Numbered from the stretch's first letter, positions 1-7,024 are shown. The stretch: 9,458 bases of DNA from an uncultured Butyrivibrio sp. (GCA_947169985.1 CAMVRW010000073.1:1-9458); one strand, 5' to 3'. Numbers and translations are program-made. The notes: generated by a model not told the origin, from the letters alone.

Positions 1-148
1 TGGCATCAAATAGCTCTATGTCTGACACTCTAAGGAGCAGTTCTTCACCTTCTTTAGTCCTTATCTGGTACTTCTTATCACTTGACCAGCCCTTTGAAAC
101 AGGAGTGACTGATTCCCAATCTGCACTTGATTCAATATCCCCAAACAC
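1..148 (-). CDS. Aminoglycoside phosphotransferase-like kinase, N-terminal part (cut by window edge)
   Basis: The minus strand from 148 to the window edge is open for 49 codons and reads as the N-terminus of an APH/choline-kinase-like phosphotransferase. The segment DWESVTPVSKGWSSDKKY, followed by a short beta hairpin and LLLRVSD, matches the usual start of this family: a glycine-rich nucleotide loop (KGWSSDK), then a strand that normally carries the ATP-binding lysine, here apparently replaced by arginine. The start is GTG at 148-146: an in-frame TAA lies six codons upstream, no other start codon lies between, and AGGAAGG sits 9 bases before the GTG. It begins 24 bases after the methyltransferase stop, so it is probably co-transcribed with it. 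Catalytic HxD and DxD motifs would lie outside the window, so activity and substrate cannot be judged. Family members phosphorylate aminoglycosides, other antibiotics or metabolites. Confidence 0.7.
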   Translation of the reverse strand, partial: MFGDIESSADWESVTPVSKGWSSDKKYQIRTKEGEELLLRVSDIELFDA

Positions 149-172
149 CTGTAATATCCTTCCTTATCCGTT

Positions 173-949
173 TTACTTTTTCCTTATATACCAGCTGTAT
201 CCATAGAATATAAGCTGTTTTTCCCCATCACCAAAAACAGATGATAAAGACTGTATCATCCAGTCCCTTGCCTGCTCGGCGCTAATACTTCCACTCTCTA
301 TCTGAGCATTCACATTTGATTGGATCAACATAAAATCCACAAATGCGTCCAGCTCAAAAGAGTATTCCATGTCATAGTCTGTCTGCTTCTCCATGATGAA
401 CCCTTCCGGTAGATCATCCTGGGTCCACTTGTTTTCTTTCCTTGGTGGCTTTGGAAATCTCTTTAGATATTCATCCTGATACCATCTGGTATAAGCTTCA
501 TTTCCTGCCATCCTGTCTGTGATCCCAAAGTCATATATAACGATCAGACCATTATCTGCAAGAACATCTGACATATTCTCCATGAATTTCTTTTCATCCA
601 CCCAGTTAATACATCCGGCAGCTGTTACAATGTCATACTTTTCTTCTGGTATCTTAGTCTCTTCAGCCTTAGCAACATAAAAGGAATATGCAGGATCATC
701 TCCATAAAGTTCCTCGCACACTTCAACCATTGCATCAGCAATATCTGTTCCCATAACTTTATCGCAAATAAGTCGTAGCGCTTTCGTGGAGAGTCCTGCT
801 CCGCATCCCACATCAAGGCCATTTTTAAATTTGAAGTCTTCATCCAGATCACAATCTATCTTCATCTGCTCTATCACAGACTTGTGAAGCCATGGCCTCT
901 TTGCATATCCCAATGCTATTCTTTTTGAATCAAATGATTTATTGTTCAT
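173..949 (-). CDS. Class I SAM-dependent methyltransferase
   Basis: A 258-residue protein with a Rossmann-type methyltransferase fold (Methyltransf_11/25-like). Motif I is GLDVGCGAGLSTKAL at residues 44-58, which binds SAM. It is followed by VMGTDIADAMVEV at 65-77, whose acidic residue D69 should contact the SAM ribose, then YDIVTAAGCINWVD at 105-118 and the strand GLIVIYDFG at 134-142. The C-terminal 110 residues form an aromatic- and acid-rich cap that probably shapes the acceptor site. I start it at ATG 949, one base after the TGA of the upstream gene (951-953), with GGAAAG about 9 bases upstream. The frame stays open to 1069, but that part overlaps the conserved end of the neighbouring gene; ATG 958 is a second possible start. 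It lies between the acetyltransferase-methyltransferase fusion and a phosphotransferase, which suggests a small-molecule rather than RNA or DNA target. The substrate is unknown. Confidence 0.85.
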   Translation of the reverse strand: MNNKSFDSKRIALGYAKRPWLHKSVIEQMKIDCDLDEDFKFKNGLDVGCGAGLSTKALRLICDKVMGTDIADAMVEVCEELYGDDPAYSFYVAKAEETKIPEEKYDIVTAAGCINWVDEKKFMENMSDVLADNGLIVIYDFGITDRMAGNEAYTRWYQDEYLKRFPKPPRKENKWTQDDLPEGFIMEKQTDYDMEYSFELDAFVDFMLIQSNVNAQIESGSISAEQARDWMIQSLSSVFGDGEKQLIFYGYSWYIRKK

Positions 950-950
950 T

Positions 951-2243
951 TCATACATCTTTCCGGCAGATATAGAGCAGATGATTGGTATTGCCCAGGA
1001 GTTCTCTTTTCTCAGAAAAATGCAGATACCAGTCAGAGAGCTTCTTAAAATCTTCATCTGTAAAGCCAAAATCTGCCCTGTGTTCTATAGGCTCTAAAAG
1101 ACCATCTACGCCTGTGGTGGTTATCCAGGATACCTTTTTTCCTTCAAAGAGCATTTCAAATTCAGCGATATCATAGCCGGTAAAGAGCTGTTCCTTAAAA
1201 TGCCTGATCTGGTAGTCATCAGTGAAGTTTTCCTCCTGGCCCGAAGCCCAGTTTCCATAGAAATAGTTGGAGTACATGATGGCGTAAACAGAAATAAAGG
1301 CAAACAGTATTACTCCGCCGGGCTTTGTTACCCTGATAGCCTCATCGATTGCACGGTTCACTTCATCAGGCTCATACAAATGGTATAGTGGTCCAAAGAC
1401 AAGAGTAACATCATAGGTATCGTCTGAAAGTTCATCCAGCCTTGTGGCATCCCCCTTAAGGGCCCTGATATTGGAAATGCCCTTGCTGTGTTCCCGGAGC
1501 ACTTCAAGATTCTTGTCCACCAGTTCAACTGCAGTTACATCCATCCCCTCTTTTGCCAGAGCAATGGAGTATCTCCCGGTACCGGCTCCAATTTCCAGCA
1601 CCTTTGAATTTTTATCTGCATATCTGTGGATGTAATTCATGGTTGTGGCATATTCAAGCCTGCCATGAACTGATCGCTCCAGGCGTCCGTCCTCTTCATA
1701 CTGAGTATAGAATTTGCTGACAATCTCTTCCCTTGAAGCCCCATCTGTTATCTGATCTATTCTTGTAAAGTACTCAGTATCATTCTCATGATGAATATAC
1801 GCACCGTTTTTTTGCTGAACCCGAAGGCTGGCAGGATTATCCTTATTAACAGACATATACACCTCATGAATACACATCTGTCTTGCCTTTTCCAGGGTCA
1901 TCTCCAAACCTTTCGTGGCGTATCCCTTTCCCCTGTATTTCTTTGATATACAGTAGCCTATATGTCCCGGTCCTTCCCTGAGAAAGTCATTCAGACAGTG
2001 GCGCAGGTTGAAAACTCCCACATAATTATCCCCATCTGCCAGCACATAGGTGGTATCCGGTACAAAGCCCTCCGGCAGCTCTTTTCCCATAGACCAGTTC
2101 CGCTTCATATCGATCCAGGTCAAAAACCTCTCATAATCAAAGCCATAGACATTATTCATGTAGCCATTTTCATTTTCAGGAAAAGACATATACAGCTCGT
2201 AAGTCTTTTTGTAGTCTGAATCCTGTACCCTGATTAGTTCCAT
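951..2243 (-). CDS. Bifunctional GNAT N-acetyltransferase / class I SAM methyltransferase fusion
   Basis: A 430-residue two-domain protein. Residues 1-162 are a GNAT acetyltransferase: a beta4 strand HIGYCIS (94-100), the acetyl-CoA pyrophosphate loop KKYRGKGYAT (101-110) and the late motif SVNKDNPASLRVQQKNGA (131-148). A linker of about 35 residues leads to a class I methyltransferase: motif I VLEIGAGTGRYSIALA (215-230), VTAVELVDKNLEVL (236-249) with ribose-contact E240, GDATRLD (264-270), YDVTLVFGPLYHL (277-289) and RVTKPGGVILF (304-314). The start is ATG 2243, where AGGAGG lies 8 bases upstream; the frame continues 12 codons further to 2279, but that extension spans the ribosome binding site and is unlikely to be translated. 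There is no frameshift between the domains, so the fusion is genuine. It is the first gene of a tight minus-strand cluster. Both domains keep their cofactor motifs; the acceptor molecules are unknown. Confidence 0.87.
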   Translation of the reverse strand: MELIRVQDSDYKKTYELYMSFPENENGYMNNVYGFDYERFLTWIDMKRNWSMGKELPEGFVPDTTYVLADGDNYVGVFNLRHCLNDFLREGPGHIGYCISKKYRGKGYATKGLEMTLEKARQMCIHEVYMSVNKDNPASLRVQQKNGAYIHHENDTEYFTRIDQITDGASREEIVSKFYTQYEEDGRLERSVHGRLEYATTMNYIHRYADKNSKVLEIGAGTGRYSIALAKEGMDVTAVELVDKNLEVLREHSKGISNIRALKGDATRLDELSDDTYDVTLVFGPLYHLYEPDEVNRAIDEAIRVTKPGGVILFAFISVYAIMYSNYFYGNWASGQEENFTDDYQIRHFKEQLFTGYDIAEFEMLFEGKKVSWITTTGVDGLLEPIEHRADFGFTDEDFKKLSDWYLHFSEKRELLGNTNHLLYICRKDV

Positions 2244-2277
2244 ACTCTTCTCCTCCTGACGCACCTGATAATATTCC

Positions 2278-2306
2278 ACTATATCAAAAAAAATGCCTTT
2301 TAACAG
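2278..2306 (-). promoter_or_regulatory. Possible weak promoter for the acetyltransferase-methyltransferase cluster
   Basis: On the minus strand, CTGTTA (2306-2301) and TATAGT (2283-2278) are separated by 17 bases. The -10 matches the consensus at 5 of 6 positions and the -35 at only 3 of 6. A start near 2271 would give a leader of about 28 bases before the ATG at 2243. The -35 lies inside the inner arm of the hairpin terminator of the upstream operon, so this is a compact terminator-promoter junction if real. Read-through from the upstream operon is the alternative. Confidence 0.3.
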
Positions 2307-2335
2307 CTAATTATGCTGATAAAAGACATTTTTTC
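2286..2335 (-). terminator. Strong intrinsic terminator (near-symmetrical, possibly bidirectional)
   Basis: Arms at 2288-2307 and 2315-2334 pair over 20 positions with two mismatches around a 7-base loop (2308-2314). The outer pairs are A/T runs. Read on the minus strand the hairpin is followed by eight Ts (2293-2286), and the T-run on the plus strand is similar, so it could stop transcription in both directions. It starts 18 bases after the stop codon of the HAD lipoprotein gene and should end the exporter operon. Confidence 0.85.
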
Positions 2336-2352
2336 TGACAATTCACTTATCC

Positions 2353-3447
2353 TCAGGCTGCATCATCCTCTGCCTCTTCAGGCTCAGTATACTGGATATC
2401 AGACCTCTTTATGGTATCCGGATATATCTTCAGGAAATCATTTTTCATGGAAATAGGCACATATCCCTTTTCTATGTATTCTGCAGACTTTTCTTCCCAG
2501 TTCTGCGTACCCCACTCCCTGACATCATCATCTGCCACAACCATGTAAGCCTGGGCTGGGTATGGATTTCTTTTATCCAAAACATAGTTCATCATACTGG
2601 TATCAGAGCCGCTGTTTCCAAAAGCCAGAACCGGACGCTGACCAATCTCACGCTCTATCCAAATGGATTTATTGGCGTTCAGATTCTTCTGCACGAATCC
2701 ACCGGTGAAAACAAGTTCATCTCCATCGGAGTACTTAAAATCCATATTGGAAGCTACGTCTTCGTATCCCCTCTCCTTAACTTCAAACTCTGTTCCTATA
2801 ATATGCGAAGGGGAAACATATTCGCTAAAAGGCGAGTTAGCAATAATGGCCCTTGTGGTTGTGCGTTCCGTTCCGCTGACTACATAGATGGTAAAGCCAT
2901 TGTCATAAAGATACTTAACCAACTCCACCATAGGCAGGTAGGGGCCATCAAGATAGCGCATGTTGATAAAGCTCTCCGGCTGCTTCTGGCCAAATTCCAC
3001 AGCGTAGTCATAGAGCTCTTTTATAGTCATACCGGCGTATGCCTTGGCAAAATTTCTGGCAAGCGCTTCTCCTGCACTATATCCCGGTTCTATCTCTCTG
3101 GCAGCATCCTTAAGTTCATCAGATACTTTTTCAGGATGATCTATCAGACAGTAGTTAATAAACATCATGGTGTCAAAGTAGGTAAAATAGGTCTCACAGA
3201 CCAGAGTTCCGTCCATGTCAAATACGGCAATACGGTCCTCTTCCGGGATATAATTCTCTTTATCCATTTTATTTGTAACTTTTGTCACATAATCCCTGAG
3301 GCTTTGGGCAGCACTTGAATCAGGTGCCCAATAATTTGACATTGATCCTCCGGGAATGTTTCCGCATCCGCTGATCCCTATACATGAAAAAAGCATGACC
3401 AGAGTCAAAAGTAGTGATATTATTCCTCTTCTTTTTTTCATGTTCAT
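2353..3447 (-). CDS. Secreted HAD-family phosphatase lipoprotein
   Basis: A 364-residue exported hydrolase of the haloacid dehalogenase superfamily. Residues 1-28 form a lipoprotein signal: basic MNMKKRR, a hydrophobic stretch, and lipobox ISGC with acylated cysteine C28. The catalytic motifs are complete: motif I DMDGTL (77-82; nucleophile D77, acid/base D79), motif II at S191 in VVSGT, a motif III lysine near K260 (NANKSIWIER) and motif IV GNSGSD (277-282), which supplies the Mg2+ ligand. A helical C1-type cap fills about 83-185. The architecture resembles phosphoserine-phosphatase-like HADs and the exported phosphorylcholine phosphatases; the substrate cannot be read from sequence. The C-terminus is acidic (EPEEAEDDAA). 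ATG 3447 is preceded by GGAAAGGATGG at good spacing; the ATG two codons later is a weaker alternative. It follows the exporter permease by 93 bases without an obvious terminator and is itself followed by one, so it probably closes the exporter operon. Confidence 0.88.
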   Translation of the reverse strand: MNMKKRRGIISLLLTLVMLFSCIGISGCGNIPGGSMSNYWAPDSSAAQSLRDYVTKVTNKMDKENYIPEEDRIAVFDMDGTLVCETYFTYFDTMMFINYCLIDHPEKVSDELKDAAREIEPGYSAGEALARNFAKAYAGMTIKELYDYAVEFGQKQPESFINMRYLDGPYLPMVELVKYLYDNGFTIYVVSGTERTTTRAIIANSPFSEYVSPSHIIGTEFEVKERGYEDVASNMDFKYSDGDELVFTGGFVQKNLNANKSIWIEREIGQRPVLAFGNSGSDTSMMNYVLDKRNPYPAQAYMVVADDDVREWGTQNWEEKSAEYIEKGYVPISMKNDFLKIYPDTIKRSDIQYTEPEEAEDDAA

Positions 3448-3540
3448 AATCCATCCTTTCCGCTTGAATTTTATCGCTATTACGATTATCTCACGGGAGG
3501 ATCTTCCGGAATGTCAAATTTTTATAAAAAAACAATAAAA

Positions 3541-6234
3541 TCACTCTATGTTCTTGAGAGCCACATCCAGTGGTATTCTCTGAATACGTCTGAAATCCAG
3601 GGCGGAAACGAATGCGTAACCAATGAGCAGATACAGCACAGACATTACCATCGATAGAGGCTTCATAAAAAAGGCAAAATATCCGTCCATCTGCAGCATA
3701 AAAATATGGAAGATCCACACCATAAGATAGTAACCGATCACAAAGCTTATGACTGAGAAAAGTACCACTACTATGGCTGTAGGAATGATGTACAAAGATC
3801 CTATCTCGCTGTTCCTGAAGCCCAGTATCTTCACCATGGATATTGAATGCTCATTTCTCTCAATGATAATCTTAGCCAGCAGATAGATCAGGGACGCAGA
3901 AAGAACTATCAGCGCGTATTTAAACACATCCATAAAATTACCCATGGAATGCATCAGCTGATTTGTCACCTTCAAAATATCTTCTTCGGTGATAACGGTG
4001 GCAATATACTGATCATCAATGTCAGTGATCTCATTCCTTGAAAAGTACCCCGAGAATTCATCCGGCTCTTTTTCAAAAATCCTGTTATAGCTGTCAACAT
4101 CAAGAAAAGCAGCTATTCCGCCGTCATAATCGATTATCCCTTCCACCTTAAAGTTGTAGGACTTATTCTCATACTCTGCATTAAGAGTGATGTTGTCTCC
4201 CTTAGACAACTCAAACTTTTTGGCAAAAGCACTGGAAATATTTACGCTGTTATCGTCGCTGCTTTTATCAAGCTTGATAAAAGAGCTATCGGCCAAAATG
4301 CCATATACCGTAACACTCTCATCTCCGCCGCTTCCCATTCCTTCCCGGAATGAGGACCTATTCTTTGGATACAAAAGCTCAGTCATACTAAAACGCTCCG
4401 CACTATCTTCCGAAGTTTCTATGACGTTGCCATCATCGTCCAGATGATCCATTAGCATATACTGATACTCTGCAAACATCATCGAAGGAGCTTCCTTGGC
4501 ATAATGGGTCAGGGAATCCGGAAGTCCAAAGGCAAAGCACAGCATAAGTTCAATGAATATAACCCCGAAGATCAGCACCAGATAATTGGGCATATTCTGG
4601 AAAAGAATCCTGAGCCTGAATCTGCGAAGGAACTTCCACCTTGGTAGTCTCATGGCCTTGGTCCTTCTGGTCCTTACCAGGTCATGTCTAAGGAATCTCA
4701 AGGGACTAAGCTGAAGCTTTTTCACTATTACAAAGAGATTTATAAAAAACATTAATAGAAGCGGAATTATTGTGGTCTTTATAAGGGCTGTATTACTCCA
4801 GACTGCATGGCATACCGGAAGACTGTAGCTATTGTAATACAGATAGACCGCCATGTTCCTGAAAGCTGTATACCCAAGGATATTGCCGATAATTGCTCCT
4901 AGAATTGTGACAATAAATGGCATGGTCATATAGTGAACAACAAGCTCCGATCTGCTGTAGCCTGATGCCCTAAGGGTTCCGATAACCGAAGCCTCTTTAT
5001 CAATGGTATTGCTGATTATGATAGCAAAGATAAAGGCTATAACACCGATAAGTATGTAGCACAAAATGCTTGTTCCCGCTGAATCCCCCTCAATATCTGA
5101 TATAGCAAAGTTGCTGGCCTGCCTCAGATACTCGGGAAGATAATCTTCTATTTCATTATCATTAACAAGAGTCTGTGTGATCAGAGCCTTTAAGAAGTTA
5201 TCTGAATAATCCGCCTGCTCCACCTTTGACTGTGGTTCAACATCATATTTATATGCGTAGCTGAAGTGGATCCTGGAACGGAGCTTGTTGAAAGCCTCTG
5301 GAGTCACCATTGCCACATCGAATCCAAAGGCGTCAAACATAAGATCCGTATTGGATTCATGAAGGGTCAGGTAATTCACATAAGAAAGAAGTCCCACTAT
5401 TTCAAACTTCTTTCCTCCAACAGTGATGGTGTCTCCAATCCCCACACCTACGTTGTCAGCGTGCATTCTGTCAATGGCGATCTCACCTTCTTTTTCCGGG
5501 GCTCTGCCCTGGTTAAAAGAGGCTTTATCTATCTCAGCATCGCTCTTAAAGATCCTGACGTTTGCATCTTCCACTCCGTCATTGTTGTTGTCCTCGGACT
5601 CTTCCCTATAGAAATGTTCAAAGATATTCACAGAGACAGGTTCAAAGTCCGGATCATCAAGACTGTACCTGTCTGAAACTTCATCCCACTCCTCATCCAC
5701 TTTTTTTACAACTTCTTCATGGGCTTCCTCATAGGCCTCGTCTACAGCCTTTTCGTACTCCTCTGACTCTTTTACCTGCTTCAGCACTTCGTCAAAAGAG
5801 TCTGTAACAGCCTTATCGATCTGCTGCTTTATTATCTCTTCATCTGCGATTCCAAAAGCAGCGCACTGGGCACGAACACCTTCCTCGATTATGTTCATTA
5901 CCTGTTCGTTCAGCTTTTCATCAATGGCCTTTGCCACTTCTTTATCTGCTGTTTTTGTACCTTTTTCTATATAATATGTCCGTACATCAGCTCTTTCTCC
6001 GGAGCTGATACCGTCCAGGAGCTTCTGTGAGGCTCTTTTGCTCAGTTCAAAGCTACCGTCCTCCAGATTAAGTTCATCTCTCCCTGCATAAACTGATGAG
6101 AGCATGCTGTCGTGGCCAACATACATACCGGAAATAACTCCGATCATGATGACCATGAACACTATGATAACAAGATACCTGTGCCAGTCCGATATGAGTT
6201 CTCTGGGAACTCTTTTGATAAGAGGATTCTTCAT
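3541..6234 (-). CDS. FtsX/MacB-type ABC transporter permease with large extracytoplasmic domains
   Basis: An 897-residue membrane protein with two FtsX-type modules. Visible hydrophobic segments, approximately: 20-40, 390-410, 438-458, 483-505, 550-570, 772-792, 814-845 and 862-880, giving about eight membrane spans. The cytoplasmic coupling motifs recur after the first span of each module: EASVIGTLRASGYSRSEL near 414-431 and HSISMVKILGFRNSEI near 796-811. Between span 1 and span 2 is an extracytoplasmic region of about 350 residues whose first part (about 90-185) is very rich in Glu, Lys and Ala and is likely a long helix or coiled coil, followed by an Asp/Asn loop DNNNDGVEDA (215-224). A second outside domain lies between spans 5 and 6. 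The start is ATG 6234 with GGGGGG five bases upstream; a GTG at 6252 overlaps the ATPase gene and is less likely. It starts 11 bases after the ATPase stop, so the two form one transporter. The family exports lipoproteins, peptides or drugs or acts mechanically; the cargo here is unknown. Confidence 0.9.
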   Translation of the reverse strand: MKNPLIKRVPRELISDWHRYLVIIVFMVIMIGVISGMYVGHDSMLSSVYAGRDELNLEDGSFELSKRASQKLLDGISSGERADVRTYYIEKGTKTADKEVAKAIDEKLNEQVMNIIEEGVRAQCAAFGIADEEIIKQQIDKAVTDSFDEVLKQVKESEEYEKAVDEAYEEAHEEVVKKVDEEWDEVSDRYSLDDPDFEPVSVNIFEHFYREESEDNNNDGVEDANVRIFKSDAEIDKASFNQGRAPEKEGEIAIDRMHADNVGVGIGDTITVGGKKFEIVGLLSYVNYLTLHESNTDLMFDAFGFDVAMVTPEAFNKLRSRIHFSYAYKYDVEPQSKVEQADYSDNFLKALITQTLVNDNEIEDYLPEYLRQASNFAISDIEGDSAGTSILCYILIGVIAFIFAIIISNTIDKEASVIGTLRASGYSRSELVVHYMTMPFIVTILGAIIGNILGYTAFRNMAVYLYYNSYSLPVCHAVWSNTALIKTTIIPLLLMFFINLFVIVKKLQLSPLRFLRHDLVRTRRTKAMRLPRWKFLRRFRLRILFQNMPNYLVLIFGVIFIELMLCFAFGLPDSLTHYAKEAPSMMFAEYQYMLMDHLDDDGNVIETSEDSAERFSMTELLYPKNRSSFREGMGSGGDESVTVYGILADSSFIKLDKSSDDNSVNISSAFAKKFELSKGDNITLNAEYENKSYNFKVEGIIDYDGGIAAFLDVDSYNRIFEKEPDEFSGYFSRNEITDIDDQYIATVITEEDILKVTNQLMHSMGNFMDVFKYALIVLSASLIYLLAKIIIERNEHSISMVKILGFRNSEIGSLYIIPTAIVVVLFSVISFVIGYYLMVWIFHIFMLQMDGYFAFFMKPLSMVMSVLYLLIGYAFVSALDFRRIQRIPLDVALKNIE

Positions 6235-6245
6235 TTTGTCCCCCC

Positions 6246-6950
6246 TTACCACTCAAGATCTGCAGCTGCAATCTTGTTCTCATTAATGTCATTATGGCGG
6301 ACTACACCATCTCTTAGCTTGATGACGTGGTCTGCCATATTTTTGATTGCTTCATTATGGGTGACCATTATCACAGTACTGCCAAACTTGTTGTTGCAGT
6401 CTTCGATAAGGGCCAGTATTTCTTTTGATGTCTTGTAATCCAGTGCTCCTGTGGGCTCATCGCACATAAGGATATCAGGATTCTTGACTACCGCTCTTCC
6501 GATGGAAACCCTCTGCTGCTGACCACCGGAAAGCTGGTTAGGGTATTTGTACTTGTGGTCCTGGAGCCCCAGTGTGGTCAGAACCTCCTCCACATCCAGT
6601 GGATTGTCAGACAAATACGCACCTACCTCTATGTTTTCCTTAACATTCAGGTTAGGAATGAGGTTATACATCTGGAACACGTATCCCAGGTGCTTGCGAC
6701 GGTAAAGCGTAAGCTCCTTTTCGTTCATCTCTTCCAGCTTATCACCATTAATACTCACAAAGCCTTCGTCTGGTGTGTCTATTCCGCCAATGATATTCAG
6801 GAGAGTTGATTTTCCTGAACCGGAAGGTCCTAGAAGAACACAGAACTCTCCTTTTTTAACAGTAAAATTCATTCCTCTAAGAACATCCTGCCTGGCCTCT
6901 CCAACCCCGAAGCTCTTTTTCAGATCTTTGATCTCAAGAAATTCTTTCAT
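6246..6950 (-). CDS. ABC transporter ATPase, LolD/MacB-type
   Basis: A 234-residue cytoplasmic ATPase that powers the FtsX-type permease encoded immediately downstream. All nucleotide-binding motifs are present: Walker [10 protein letters not shown] (41-49), Q-loop Q93 in VFQMYNLIP, signature LSGGQQQR (140-147), Walker B ILMCDE (160-165) with catalytic E165, the D-loop GALD (168-171) and H-loop H198 in MVTHN. The length and the LLNIIGGID segment after Walker A are typical of the LolD/MacB/lipoprotein-exporter subfamily rather than importer ATPases. The start is ATG 6950 with AGGAGG about 7 bases upstream; an in-frame ATG at 6965 overlaps that ribosome binding site and is unlikely to be used. 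It is the first gene of the exporter operon, transcribed from a strong promoter lying between two operator-like palindromes. Confidence 0.93.
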   Translation of the reverse strand: MKEFLEIKDLKKSFGVGEARQDVLRGMNFTVKKGEFCVLLGPSGSGKSTLLNIIGGIDTPDEGFVSINGDKLEEMNEKELTLYRRKHLGYVFQMYNLIPNLNVKENIEVGAYLSDNPLDVEEVLTTLGLQDHKYKYPNQLSGGQQQRVSIGRAVVKNPDILMCDEPTGALDYKTSKEILALIEDCNNKFGSTVIMVTHNEAIKNMADHVIKLRDGVVRHNDINENKIAAADLEW

Positions 6951-6966
6951 AACGTCCCTCCTCATA

Positions 6967-6984
6967 TGTTACCTTTTGCTAACA
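6967..6984. promoter_or_regulatory. Operator-like palindrome 1 (downstream site)
   Basis: TGTTACCTTTTGCTAACA is an inverted repeat of form TGTTA-N8-TAACA. It covers the predicted transcription start of the exporter operon. Its inner 16 bases, read on the other strand, match palindrome 2 at 15 of 16 positions, so the two are copies of one site rather than chance dyads. A TetR- or MarR-type dimeric repressor is the likely ligand; this is inference, since no regulator gene is in the window. Confidence 0.65.
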
Positions 6985-6986
6985 GA

Positions 6987-7015
6987 ATTATATTGCAGCT
7001 GTACTCAGTTAGCAA
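6987..7015 (-). promoter_or_regulatory. Promoter of the ABC exporter operon
   Basis: On the minus strand, TTGCTA (7015-7010) and a perfect TATAAT (6992-6987) are separated by exactly 17 bases. This is a near-consensus sigma-A promoter; the predicted start is about 6980, giving a leader of about 30 bases to the ATG at 6950. The -35 lies in palindrome 2 and the start lies in palindrome 1, the usual arrangement for strong repression. Confidence 0.8.
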
Positions 7016-7024
7016 GAGGTAACT
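7007..7024. promoter_or_regulatory. Operator-like palindrome 2 (over the -35)
   Basis: AGTTAGCAAGAGGTAACT has form AGTTA-N8-TAACT. Its centre is 40 bp from that of palindrome 1, close to four helical turns, so two repressor dimers would sit on the same DNA face. It overlaps the -35 of the exporter promoter. The two sites can also be read as a single 16-bp inverted repeat with a 24-bp spacer (6968-6983 and 7008-7023), but the internal symmetry of each site favours two operators over an RNA hairpin. Confidence 0.65.

Noticed and set aside
950..1069. N-terminal extension of the class I methyltransferase frame up to 1069
   Set aside because: It lies wholly over the conserved C-terminal coding end of the fusion gene, while ATG 949 has a ribosome binding site and follows the neighbouring stop by one base.
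2244..2279. Twelve-codon extension of the fusion protein to an ATG at 2279
   Set aside because: The extension contains the AGGAGG site placed ideally for ATG 2243, and its residues do not look like part of a GNAT domain.
2803..3318. 171-codon plus-strand open frame
   Set aside because: It is antisense to the HAD phosphatase, whose full catalytic motif set and signal peptide are on the minus strand; the plus-strand product has no recognisable features.
3485..3517. Possible promoter for the HAD lipoprotein gene: TTGACA (3517-3512) and GATAAT (3490-3485) on the minus strand
   Set aside because: The -35 is perfect but the spacer is 21 bases, too long for normal sigma-A use, and no -10 occurs at 17. 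An internal promoter cannot be excluded but is not supported.
3491..3540. Possible terminator between permease and HAD genes (TTTTTATAAAAA dyad and GGAAGATCCTCC)
   Set aside because: The A/T dyad has no GC stem and the second sequence pairs imperfectly without a following T-run.
5266..5676. 136-codon plus-strand open frame
   Set aside because: It is antisense to the permease gene, which is continuous and conserved in character over this stretch.
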